Below are positions 10,943-20,849 of a stretch of 64,000 nucleotides of DNA, one piece after another. Made by a program: the position numbers and the translations under genes. The stretch spans positions 7,807,944 to 7,871,943 of the forward strand of contig NW_020654748.1 in assembly GCF_003589595.1 (NCBI RefSeq), written 5' to 3'. The notes beneath the pieces were generated by a model, which did no database searches, was not told the origin of the DNA, and was given only the letters and a program-made list of their open reading frames with translations. Source of the DNA: Hyposmocoma kahamanoa (taxonomy: Eukaryota > Arthropoda > Insecta > Lepidoptera > Cosmopterigidae). How positions within the stretch are numbered: the first letter of the stretch is position 1; each line of letters opens with the position of its first letter.

Positions 10943-11196
10943 CTGAAAATGACAATGGTGTTGCATAGGTCAACGTGATCGGCAGGCGTACTGAGTGTGA
11001 TTAAATTATTTTGCTGGTGATTCCTGGATATTAACTGGCTGCCTAATTTCCTAATCCATAATTTACTACTGATCGCAGTTCCATGCATCTTGATGAAAAA
11101 TCTGCTTGCATAGATAAAAAAATAGCAATGAACGAATGACAAAGTCAAATGTAGTTATGGTCTGAATATTATGCTTTAAAAGTTTGATGAAAGTAC

Positions 11197-11321
11197 CTAT
11201 GGACGATATATGCCATTAAACAAAATGTTTTCTCCTTCCTTTAGGACGAATACAAACGGGTGGTCCGCTTTGAATTGATTTGGCCGAGGTAATAGCGAGC
11301 TTGGTAAAACTGCTACAAATG
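11197..11321 (-). CDS. serpin exon 9 variant v17 (intact)
   Basis: Acceptor GCAATTTCAG; junction Ala, then FVAVLPSSLLPRPNQ, FKADHPFVFVLK and NILFNGIYRP, with TAG|GTACTT. 40 residues. The loop reads V-L-P-S-S; P1 by counting is Pro with Ser at P1', or Leu if the loop slips one residue. Same type as v7, v8, v11 and the gene C copy at 60.8 kb. Confidence 0.87.
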
Positions 11322-11752
11322 CTGAAATTGCAAGGAATTGGACTAAATTGGCAAAAATAACGAATAAAAAAGGATCACGGTCATTTGTAATTGTATTTTT
11401 TTTTGTAGTAACGTATCCCATATGTGTTTCTATACGTTAGACCTAAGTTCCCTACGAAGCTTTTAACGGACTAGTTTGAGAGCTGTTTCTCATTGAACAA
11501 AAAAAAAAGTCATTTAGTAAATATGATATTTATTAAATATGTTAGATACAAATGTAGTACTCGTAAAGTCATTATTTGGAAAATGACCGCAGACTGATCG
11601 CAGTGGTAATTATAAGAAAAATATTGAAGAGAGAAAGAAGCATAGAAATACCTCAACAACTATAGAGGTAAAGATGCCTGTTAGACCGGCACAATGTATT
11701 ACCCCGTGCAAAATAAATATTTCTAATAACATGCTTTTATAGGCAAGATTAC

Positions 11753-11874
11753 CTAAAAGTTAAAAACTCCGTTAAAGAGAATGTATTGTCCTCTCTTCAG
11801 TAAGAAGACGAACGAATGATTCGCTGTAAACTCTGCTTTCTGATACAGAACTAAGCTTTCTACGATAAAGACAG
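11753..11874 (-). CDS. serpin exon 9 variant v16 (intact)
   Basis: Acceptor TATAATTCCAG; junction Ala, then VFIVESLVLYQKAE, FTANHSFVFLLK and ILFNGVFNF, with TAG|GTAATC. 39 residues. P1 is Ser followed by Leu by strict counting, or Glu-Ser one residue earlier. Its sister copy v10 carries a nonsense codon, and the gene C copy at 61.2 kb is related. Confidence 0.85.
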
Positions 11875-12439
11875 CTGGAATTATAAAGTTTCATTGTTAT
11901 TACTTTGTTTTGCTCAATAATAATACCACTAAAATAAGACGCGAATGTAAGATATGGAAAAGTCAAGTACCGCGTTATTTTTCTAACACATAGTTGTTAA
12001 AACTGAGAAAAAAACATCTACATACATAATTATGTATAGACAAATTTCATTTAATTCTGATGATCTTGGTTTAGAAATTATTGTCTAGAGACTAGCGAGA
12101 TAATAGGAATAAACCTTTACAATGTTATATGTTAGTTTCACGCTACGCTTCTGGGCCTTGCTAAATGCATAATAGTTGCGACAAATGTATAATTCTATCT
12201 AAAAAGGTTCAACGATGAGCAAAATCATATTAATTTAATGTGGTTGATGAGCGGTGATTCTCAATTTAGTTATTAAGTACTTTGGTCGTGGTTAATTTTA
12301 GTCATGTTTTGTATGGAACATAAATATCGTTGATATTTTTGTAAGGACAACTTTTTGATATTTGCTACATGTAACCGATGGAACACACATGATGCAAGAC
12401 ACATGCTTTACTTTAAAGTATTTTATTTGTGTGAAGTAC

Positions 12440-12567
12440 CAAATTTCGAAAAACTCCACTAAATATTATATCCTTTTTGAGCTTTAACACAAATACAAAG
12501 GGGTGATCTGCTCGAAATTGTAGCTCGAGGAAGAAAGCCAAACCGCTTCGCGTTTCTACGAGTATTT
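12440..12567 (-). CDS. serpin exon 9 variant v15 (Arg-Ser loop, stop codon lost)
   Basis: Acceptor CTAAATTACAG; junction Glu, then ILVETRSGLAFFLELQ, FRADHPFVFVLK and IIFSGVFRN. P1 Arg and P1' Ser predict a trypsin-like target. The usual AAT TAG|GTACTT is here AAT TTG|GTACTT, so the exon has no stop. Splicing to exon 10 would add Leu-Asp-Glu-Lys and then TAA. The rest is intact, so it is probably functional with a four-residue tail. Sister of v6. Confidence 0.8.
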
Positions 12568-13271
12568 CTGTAATTTAGAAAGGGATCCTGTTGAGAAATT
12601 TATGTTTTGAGAATAAAATTAATCTCTATAATAGCTGATATAACGCACTGACGTCAGCGTTCATTCTTCGTTTGATCATATGTTATAACGTATTCCGACT
12701 CTGGAAAATGATTTCTTTATTTTTCTATTAGTGGTTATGTTGTAGTTTAGTTTTTTACTATATCTGGTTTGTGTTTATTAAAGTAAGTATAAATTCTCTC
12801 TATCTCAACGTTAAATGCATTTTTGTAGCCGTATTTACTACATATTTTTAAAAGTTAAGTAAAGTTAACGTTAAATGTTCTTGTGTTACTTTCTAAAACA
12901 AATGTAACAGAACAGGTATTCGGTTTCAACGTCTGCTCCTAGGTATTCGAGGACACATATAGGTATATCTTATATTAAATACGCAACATTTTTTTTTCAT
13001 TCAATATCTGTTTATATGTCAGTACAGCTTAAAGATTCATTCGAGACTGGACAATACCAGAAAATGCCATAACAACTATACTCATATTAACTCATAAGGT
13101 GTAGTGTGAACTCCAAAGGCGTGTTAAAATGAACAAACCCGTCAAACCAAAGTAGGGTTGAAATGGTATAGCAAGATATTATAAGTTCAATTGCCAGCTC
13201 GAGTATTCTAAAGCACATAAATATTTACGGTCAAAATTGGGAAGCTATGACCCCGGTGATAACATTTCCGT

Positions 13272-13393
13272 TTAAAAGTGGACGATTCCCGTAAAGAGTG
13301 TAAATTATGTTGTCTTTAGCAAAAAGCCAAACGGGTGGTCTGCCTTGAATGTCTTTGATAAATTTGGAGGGAGGGAACGCGACTCGAAAAATC
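13272..13393 (-). pseudogene. serpin exon 9 variant v14 (premature TAA)
   Basis: Acceptor AATTTTTCAG; junction Gly, then FFESRSLPPNLSKT, FKADHPFGFLLKTT, then TAA (13305-13307) followed in frame by FTLFTGIVHF. The inverted sister v13 has CAA at that codon, so the stop is a derived change here and in v5. Truncation would remove the last strand, which serpins need to fold. The TAG|GT donor is also absent. An Arg-Ser pair sits in the loop. Confidence 0.7.
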
Positions 13394-14760
13394 CTGAAAA
13401 ATTAATTTAGTTTTTTTCTCAATCATATTACGTCTGTGTTTTCATTAGACATTTACTAAACTAAGCAGGAACAATTTCTAATAAAAATAATAACTTTCGG
13501 CTACCAGTAGAGTGAAATAATTTCCCGCCTCTATGTAAAATGAAAAAAAAATCCATTCATTTTTCATCACTATTTGTCTTTTTTATAAAACTGAATAAAA
13601 AAATGTTAATTTATCTCTTTAAGACATGGTTGTATAATTCATGCAATTTTGTTAACAACAAATTTCCAAACTAGCACATACATTTATCATGCCTAAATGC
13701 TGCATTTTGATTATGTATCTACCTGCCCAAAATAATCAGTTCACGTTTATTAATTTTACTTTCTATTGACATATACCAATATCAACATAAAATAAGTTCA
13801 ATTGACAGGTCGACTATTGTCAAGCACATACATATGTATTTACGGTCACAACAGCGGAAACTGTGCCCCGGTGGTGATGTTTTCGTTTAAAAGAGTATTT
13901 ACTATTCAATTAATTTACAGTATTCTGACGGTTGTTTATTCCATATGCCACCACAGCCTTTGCGGCACTGTCTCTTAAATCTTAGGCTATCGATACAAAT
14001 GCTTAACATACTTACACATCACGCTGTAACTACGAAATGTATAAAGACTGTATTCATTAAGTAGAGCTTTATGTATTAACTTGCATGTAATATTAACGGA
14101 GAATTGTTGCAATAGTAGTAGAAAATTGGAAGAGTGTATGCCTTAATGTTTAAAATTTATTTATTTTTTCTTTTTATCTATTTGCTAATATTTTTTTACT
14201 AAAAGGCGTCTATGTAAACTTAAAGAAAATATGAATAAATTGTATTAAATAACATTTGTTACTACTCAAAATTTTTACTGTAACTGATTATTTTGAAACT
14301 AACGCTATAATCAAAATGCAGCATTTTAGCATGACAAATATATGTGATAGCTTTGATATTTGTTATTAAGATTAGCATGAGTTACATAAACAACGATATA
14401 TTAAAGAACATAAAATCAAAATTGTTTCATTCAGTGTTATCAACAAGACAACATTGCATACGTTATGTACATATTAATCTGTTAATGTATAGATTTCATA
14501 TTTAATTTACATTACGTGGGAAATTAATTTATGGTACTGGTAGCCGAAAGTTATTATTTTTATTGGAAATGTTCCTAGTTTAGTAAGGCGTACCCAATGA
14601 AAATATAGACGTAGTGTGATTGAGAAAAAAAAAACTACATTAATTTTTCAGGATTTTGGGAGTCGCGTCCCTCCGAAGTTACCAAAGACATTCAAGGCAG
14701 ACCATCCCTTTGGCTTTTTGCTCAAGACGACACAATTTACTCTCTTTGCGGGAATTTAAA
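13300..14760. repeat. large inverted repeat inside the exon 9 array
   Basis: The stretch about 13.3-13.75 kb (v14 and its upstream intron) is repeated in reverse at about 14.31-14.76 kb (v13). The spacer 13.9-14.31 kb is itself a reversed copy of the intron next to exon 10 (about 7.39-8.27 kb), without the two elements now present there. In pre-mRNA the ~450-base arms could pair. Confidence 0.75.
14652..14759 (+). pseudogene. serpin exon 9 variant v13 (inverted copy)
   Basis: On the plus strand, opposite to the gene: acceptor AATTTTTCAG, FWESR, then a five-base shortfall relative to v14 that shifts the frame. The other frame continues as LPKTFKADHPFGFLL and KTTQFTLFAGI. Orientation alone excludes it from gene A mRNA. 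It preserves CAA (Gln) where v14 has TAA. Confidence 0.75.
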
Positions 14761-15264
14761 TATGTATAACAATAACGCTTTACGTCTCAACTTAAAATGC
14801 CTCTTTATAATGAGTCTGAAATGTGTATTTTTTAAGGAAACGTGTTTTTCACTAACTGCTAATAACAAAAACTGAAAACCTGACTGAACTAAAATAATCA
14901 AGCAAGTTTTCCCCAAAACTATTCTCAGTAAATATCAAAAGTGAAACGATGCTAAGGTCATACCAACTTATTGATAGATAAATTTGTTATAATTCAATAT
15001 ATCTTCCGATGAATATAAAGTCATCTTTATTTCTGATTATCTTTGTTGTGCAATCAATCAGTTACCAGTAACCATTTCTAAAAACATTTTGCAAAGAAAT
15101 TTATTTTTTGTTTAAGTTAACACCAGCTACATTAGTTTCTCATGCGACAACTGTAGTACTTTTGTTCAACAGGTATTTTTTTTACAAAACAACTTTAGAC
15201 ACATTTAAAGCTGTTTTCAAACATGAACATGCTTAACATTTAAATGGTATCTTCGATCTTTTAC

Positions 15265-15354
15265 CTATTAAACGAACACTCCATTAAAAATAATATTTTA
15301 ATGGAGTTTAATGGACTCTTGGTAGTAATGCACTTCCATTCATGATAATGACCT
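15265..15354 (-). pseudogene. serpin exon 9 variant v12 (internal deletion)
   Basis: Acceptor ATTATTACAG, VIIMNGSALLPRV, then about 35 bases of the FHADNAFIFIL region are missing and the frame hits TAA. The end NIIFNGVFV is recognisable and TAG|GTAAAA is preserved. Same type as v9 and v22. Confidence 0.75.
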
Positions 15355-16237
15355 CTGTAATAATATTGTTACGTTTATTATTAATCGAAATTGAAGCCAT
15401 AAATGTACCAACATTGGAAGGTCTACGAATTCATGTACCTACTGTACTTTGGTTATTGGAAGTTAGAAACGGAATTCCAATAGCTAGGTTAAAGTGGTAC
15501 AAACATTTTGGTAAAATGAAACTATGTCAATACATTACATTTTAAATTCCCGAAAATATTGAATAAACTGAATATACAATATGAATATTGAAATTATTGA
15601 ATACATTATTAGCCAAATCTACTACTACGAAGCTTATGAACAGACTTAAGAAGGAGTTCGCTAAAGTGCCTTGAATAAAATGCCGATTTTTCTTTCTTTT
15701 TTTTCTTGACTCTTCGCGGTCAGCGTTTCAGCTACTTACAAGGTTTAGAATTTTAGAATAGAATGCTGCAATGACAATTGTGAATCTTTGGCGCTGAATT
15801 TTTACTGTCATTCTTTTGACTATAAAACGAACAGTTGGTTATTTCGCCATTTTCACAAAGAGACAAAAATAAATACCGTACTTGAAAATTATGTACAGAG
15901 TTATTTTTGATTATCGTGTGAATTGAAAAAGGCAATATTTCTTGACGAATATTTCTGAAATTGAATGATGAATAATTATTTAAGTACATGGAAAATATTA
16001 TTATGGTACTTTGAAGTAGAATGCTGCGCACAAAGCAAGATCTACAGTGCAAATTTGAAACAAAAAGACCACGAAATTAATATGACTCCCAAAAGCAAGA
16101 AAGATTGTAGTACTGATTGCAGTTCCATGCATTATCTTGATGAAAATTCTACTTGATGAACAATTAATCTGTTGAAATGACAATGTAAAATACATTTATC
16201 ACCTGAATATTAAGCTTTAAAAGTTTGATGCAAGTAC

Positions 16238-16362
16238 CTAGGCACGATATACGCCGTTAAACAGAATGTTTTTTCCTTCCTTCAGGACGAATACAAACGG
16301 GTGGTCCGCTTTGAATTCACTTGGCCGGGTTATAGCAGCACTTGTGAAAACTGCTACAAATG
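16238..16362 (-). CDS. serpin exon 9 variant v11 (intact)
   Basis: Acceptor GCAATTTCAG; junction Ala, then FVAVFTSAAITRPSE, FKADHPFVFVLK and NILFNGVYRA, with TAG|GTACTT. 40 residues. P1 Thr, P1' Ser by counting. The loop is identical to that of v8; only residues near the C-terminus differ. This marks a recent duplication of a block that also holds v12/v9. Confidence 0.87.
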
Positions 16363-16908
16363 CTGAAATTGCAAGCAATTGGACTAAATTGACAAAAATA
16401 ACGAAGGAAAAAAGAAAGCATGATAATAATTTTTGATTGTTTGTTTTTTTTTGTAGTAACGTATCCCAAATGCGCTCTACACGAAGACCTATGTTCTTTA
16501 TGAAAATCTCAATGGACTGGTTTGAGAGCTATGATTTCCTTATAGACCAAAAAAATGTTGTTTTGTTAATATTATGTAGATTTATTATATTTTTTACTTA
16601 TTACGCATTGATAGATATTTATTGAATATGTTAGACACAAATTATTTATTGTTCTTGTTCTTGTTCTTTCCACCTTAACAATACATTTGAAAGGGTAATT
16701 AAAGTAAAGAACATCGTACAGTGAAATTGCGAGGTGGAAGATTGGTGCCTAAACTACTGGACCTGCACTAAAGGTCACCAGGTATTCACCACTGGACCTC
16801 AATGATAGAATATTAGGAAAGTGATTATATGTGAATATTAGGAGTGAAAAGTAGGTATAATGGTTTAAGATATGTACAACGCGTCCGTGCATGTACATGT
16901 ACATGCAC

Positions 16909-16935
16909 TGTGTGTGTGTGTGTGTNNNNNNNNNN

Positions 16936-16982
<47 letters not shown>
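16909..16982. repeat. (TG)n microsatellite containing an assembly gap
   Basis: A TG run broken by ten N at 16926-16935. Its true length is unknown. Any open frame across it is an artefact of the repeat. Confidence 0.95.
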
Positions 16983-16983
<1 letters not shown>

Positions 16984-17224
16984 TGTGTGCCTGAGTGAGT
17001 GAACAGAAAAGACTGAAACGTTTAATAGAGTGATGAGTGAAAATAAATAAGTAGTATATAATAAAAGTCATATAGTAAATAATATAGTAAAAGTCATTAA
17101 ATGGGAAATAATCTAAGACTGATCGCAATTGTGATTATTATAAAAATATTGCAGAGAGAAAGCAAAATCGTAATTATCGTCCGTGCAAAATAAATAAGAA
17201 CAAGTTTTCATAAATAAGCGTACA

Positions 17225-17345
17225 TAAAATTGAAAAACTCCGTTAAAGACATTGTTTCGTCCTCTTTTTAATAAGAAGACGAACGAATGATTCGCTGTAG
17301 ACTCTGCTTGCTGATACTAAGCTAAGCTTTCTACGACAAAGACAG
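17225..17345 (-). pseudogene. serpin exon 9 variant v10 (nonsense, donor lost)
   Basis: Acceptor TATAATTCCAG; VFVVESLA, then TAG, then YQQAESTANHSFVFLLK and VFNGVFQF. The end is TAT GTA instead of TAG|GTA, so both stop and donor are gone. It is the dead sister of v16. Confidence 0.75.
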
Positions 17346-18200
17346 CTGGAATTATAGAGTTACATTATTATTAATTTCTTTTGCTTTCATAATACCTCTA
17401 CATAAACGGCGAAGGCAAGATACGGAAAAGTCTAGTACGACATTGTTACTCTAATATATAAGTTGCTACAACTAAGAAAAAATACGTCTACATGCATACA
17501 TAATTATGTATAGACAAATTTCTCTTAATTCTAATGATCTTGTTTTATAAATTATTGTCGAGCGACTAGCGAGACAATAGGAATAAACCTTTACAATGTT
17601 CTATGTTAGTATTACGCTACGCTAACCTTTCTAAATGCATAATAGTTGCGACAAATGAATAATTCGGTCTAAAAAAGTTCAATGATGAAGAAAATCATTA
17701 ATTTAATGTGGTTGACGAGCGGTGATTCTCAATTTAGTTATTAAGTACTTTGGTCGTGGTTAATTTTAGTCATGTTCTGTATGGAACATAAATATCGTTG
17801 ATATTATTGTGAGGACAACTTTTTGATATCTGCTACACGTAACCGATGGAACACACATGATGCAAGACACATGCTTTATTTACTTCAAAGTATTTTATTT
17901 GTATAAAAAGCCTCTTCACAACGATTAATGAGTTTATTTAAATGTGTACACTAACTTTTGATAATAAAAACCGAAACCCTGACTAAACCAAAATAGTCTA
18001 GCAAGTTTCCTTTCAAACCATTCCCACTAAATATCAAAAGTGAAACGATGCTAAGGTCATATCAAGTTATTGATAGATGACTTCGCTATTCTTCTATATA
18101 TCTTCTGATGAATATAAATTCATTTTTATTTTTGATTGTTTGTCTAGTAGTAATTAATCAGTTACCAATAACCATTTCTGAAAACTTTTTGCATTAATAT

Positions 18201-18428
18201 CATTGACTTACAAATAAATGGACGACGGGTCTAATACAAAAACCACGAAAAAAATGTCCCAAGTCAACCTATTCGAAATTTAAATTGTAATGTCATCGCA
18301 GTATCGCGCTGTCAGTCGAACAAATAAAGACTAAAGCGGAGTTTGGCGCTCTGTATACGATTTTAGCGCCTTACAAGTGCGGACACTTTTTAGCGCGGAC
18401 CCGACGTCCATATAATTGTAAGTCAATG
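18201..18428 (-). mobile_element. 228-bp MITE, copy 1
   Basis: Terminal inverted repeats start CATTGACTTACAA, with ~30-bp near-matching ends. Flanked on both sides by ATTAATAT (18193-18200 and 18429-18436), an 8-bp target duplication as made by hAT-type transposases. The paralogous intron stretch near 15.09 kb lacks it. Copy 2 lies at 40011-40238 in the opposite orientation with the same length and almost the same sequence. Confidence 0.85.
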
Positions 18429-18495
18429 ATTAATATTTATTTTTTGCTTAAGTCAACATCAGGTACGTCAGATTCTGATACGACAACTGTAGTAC

Positions 18496-18604
18496 AGGGT
18501 CAACAGCACGCCAAGCTTGACACTTAAGACTTTAATATAACTCTATGCCGCTTCCGATAAAAACGGTCCAAAGTACAAAGTGTCAAGCTTGATGTGCTTT
18601 TGAC
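18496..18604. mobile_element. ~109-bp foldback MITE
   Basis: GTCAACAGCACGCCAAGCTT and the reverse of GTCAAAAGCACATCAAGCTT form the arms. AGTAC flanks both sides (18491-18495, 18605-18609). The paralogous stretch at about 15.14 kb reads straight through (GACAACTGTAGTAC then TTTTGTTCAACAGG), an empty site. Confidence 0.75.
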
Positions 18605-18639
18605 AGTACGTTTGTTCAACAGGTATGTTTTGAAATTAA

Positions 18640-18920
18640 TTTCTTTTAACTCTGTAATAATTATAATAATTCATGTTTAGGCTGATGGCTTTGCCAAAGC
18701 CTTAATAAACTAAAAAAAAATTCTTTGGGTTGTCGACACCCGCGAATCAGCTGCTGCTCTGTGATTGACCAGTGGTGCAGTCCTCCGCAAACGTTCCTTG
18801 TTCCTTGCGTGGAAATATCAAGCTTCTTAGATATCAAACTCACGCAACGCAATGCGCGAAGCGAGTCACGTAAGCAAACGAAAAACGCAAATGAGAGACT
18901 CATGAACCCGCTATCAAAGC
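18640..18920. other. unclassified insertion, GC-richer than its surroundings
   Basis: Present here but absent from the paralogous 15.2-kb stretch, where AAAGCTGTTTTCAAACATG follows directly. It contains TTGTCGACACCCGCGAATCA and other GC-rich sequence. No domain was recognised in either strand. Confidence 0.35.
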
Positions 18921-18973
18921 TGTTTTCAAACATGAACATGCTTAACATCTATATGATATCTTCGATATTTTAC

Positions 18974-19101
18974 CTATAAAACGTATACTCCGTTAAAAAT
19001 AATATTTTGATGTGCTCTCAATATAAATATAAAGGCGTTGTCAGCGTGAAACGTTACTCTCTGTCTTGGTCGTAACGCACTGCCCTTCATGATAACGATT
19101 T
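18974..19101 (-). CDS. serpin exon 9 variant v9 (intact, Met-Lys-Gly-Ser loop)
   Basis: Acceptor ATTATTACAG; junction Glu, then IVIMKGSALRPRQR, VTFHADNAFIFILR and NIIFNGVYVL, with TAG|GTAAAA. 41 residues. P1 by counting is Gly with Lys at P2; a one-residue shift would make Lys the P1. It has an unusually basic loop (RPRQR) relative to v22. Confidence 0.85.
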
Positions 19102-19377
19102 CTGTAATAATATTGTTACGTTTATGAAAAATTGAAATTGAAGTCATAAATGTAAACATTGGAAGGTCTACGAATTCATGTACCTACTTTACCTTGGTTA
19201 TTGGAAGTTACAAATGGGATTCCAATAGCTTGGTTGAAGTAGCACAAAATATTGAATAATTACACAAATACGTTAATAGCCAATCTACGATTAAAACAAG
19301 TGGAAGCTTAATAAGAAGAATTAAGAAGTTCGCTGAAGTATCTTGAATAAAATTCCGAACTTTTTGTTTCTTATCGA

Positions 19378-19505
19378 GTTCTTAGGTTTTCGCGATTGTT
19401 ACACACAGGAAATGAAACTATTTTTCCGGATTTAAATCGCGTATATTTGTTTTTTCAAATATACCGACGATTCGGGCTTTACAGGTCCCATGGTCACGGT
19501 TGAAT
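19378..19505. repeat. dispersed repeat with CGTTTCGGGC-type core, orientation 1
   Basis: Contains the arm AGGAAATGAAACTATTTTTC running into TTTAAATCGCGTATATTTG and the core ACGATTCGGGC then CCCATGGTCACGG. The same arm and core at 53863-53996 are arranged with the core reversed between two arms. Confidence 0.6.
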
Positions 19506-20409
19506 TTTTCTTTCTTTTTTTTCGACTCTTCACGGTCAGCGTTTTAGCCACTTACAAGATTTAGAATAGAATGCTGCAATGACAATTGTGAATCTCTGGC
19601 AATGAATTTTCGCTGTCATTTTTTTGACTATAAAATTCTAAACTTCTAATGAAAGAAACCAAAAATGAGACAAAAAGGAATTCTGTAATTGTAAATTACA
19701 GAATTATAAAGAACATATACAAAGTTAATTTTGATTCTCGTGTGAATTGAAAGAGTTAATTTTTTTTTAGGAATATTTCTAATATTGAATGATGAATAAT
19801 TTATTTACATGGAAAATATTATTTTTATTCTTTGAAGTTGAGAGCTGCGCACAAAGTAAGTTCTACAGTGCAAATTTGAAACAAAACGGCTCATGAAATT
19901 AATATGACTCCAAAAGCAAGAAAGAATGTAGTACTGATTGCAGTTCCGTGCATTATCTTGATGAAAATTCTACTTGATGAACAATTAATCTGTTGAAATA
20001 GTTTCATATCAAACGAACTGTCACAAGTGAGGCAAAAATCAAATTCATGTAGGCTAGTTTTAGTAGTAGGTTAATTTTCGGTTTTAGTGAATATTTATAT
20101 AAAAATACAAGTTGAAACGCGTTACTTCCTTGTGGAATGTGATGTTAGTATCTATTTTATGTTTGTCTGATGTATTTTTTTTTTGTATGTATTTTTACTC
20201 ATTTACCGCACATTTCGTCATTTTTAACCAAAATTCTTGAGCTGTTTGCGGTGCAAGTTGACCTTGAGCAATGACGGCCCGCCCGCTCGTGTAGGCCCTT
20301 TGGGAGCGCTTTAATTTGCCTCACTTAGCGTGTGCGGACTAGGTTTCTATGCGTTATTAGTCTAAGTTTATCACCTGAATCTTAAGCTTTACAAGTTTGA
20401 TGCAAATAC

Positions 20410-20534
20410 CTAGGGACGATGTACGCCGTTAAACAGAATGATTTCTCCTTCCTTCAGGACGAATACAAACGGGTGGTCCGCTTTGAATTCACTTGGCCGG
20501 GTTATAGCAGCACTTGTGAAAACTGCTACAAATG
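20410..20534 (-). CDS. serpin exon 9 variant v8 (intact, acceptor tract replaced)
   Basis: Junction Ala, then FVAVFTSAAITRPSE, FKADHPFVFVLK and ILFNGVHRP, with TAG|GTATTT. 40 residues; loop identical to v11. The acceptor CAG is present, but the sequence upstream (TTTATAAGCCGTCAG) belongs to another repeat block (matching about 19890-19910 reversed) rather than the usual GCAATTTCAG tract. A recombination join at the exon edge may have weakened splicing. Confidence 0.75.
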
Positions 20535-20708
20535 CTGACGGCTTATAAAATTAATATGACTCCAAAAGCAAGAAAGAATGTAGTACTGATTGCAGTTCCG
20601 TGCATTATCTTGATGAAAATTGTATTTGATGAACAAATGTGTTAAAATGACAATGCAAAATGCAGTTAGCACCTGAATATTATGCTATAAAAATTTTGAT
20701 GAAAATAC

Positions 20709-20827
20709 CTAAGGATGATATACGCCGTTAAACAGAATGTTGTCTCCTTTCTTCAGGACAAATATAAACGGGTGGTTTGCTTTGAATTCACTTGGCTGGG
20801 TAAAACTTGTTAAATATACTACAAATC
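20709..20827 (-). CDS. serpin exon 9 variant v7 (intact)
   Basis: Acceptor GTAATTTCAG; junction Gly, then FVVYLTSFTQPSE, FKANHPFIFVLK and NILFNGVYHP, with TAG|GTATTT. 38 residues. P1 Thr, P1' Ser by counting, with Leu at P2. Related to v8/v11/v17 but with a clearly different loop. Confidence 0.87.
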
Positions 20828-20849
20828 CTGAAATTACAAGCAATTGGAC

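Noticed and set aside
16865..17128. ORF across the TG microsatellite
   Set aside because: It consists of repeated Thr-His from the dinucleotide run and crosses an assembly gap.
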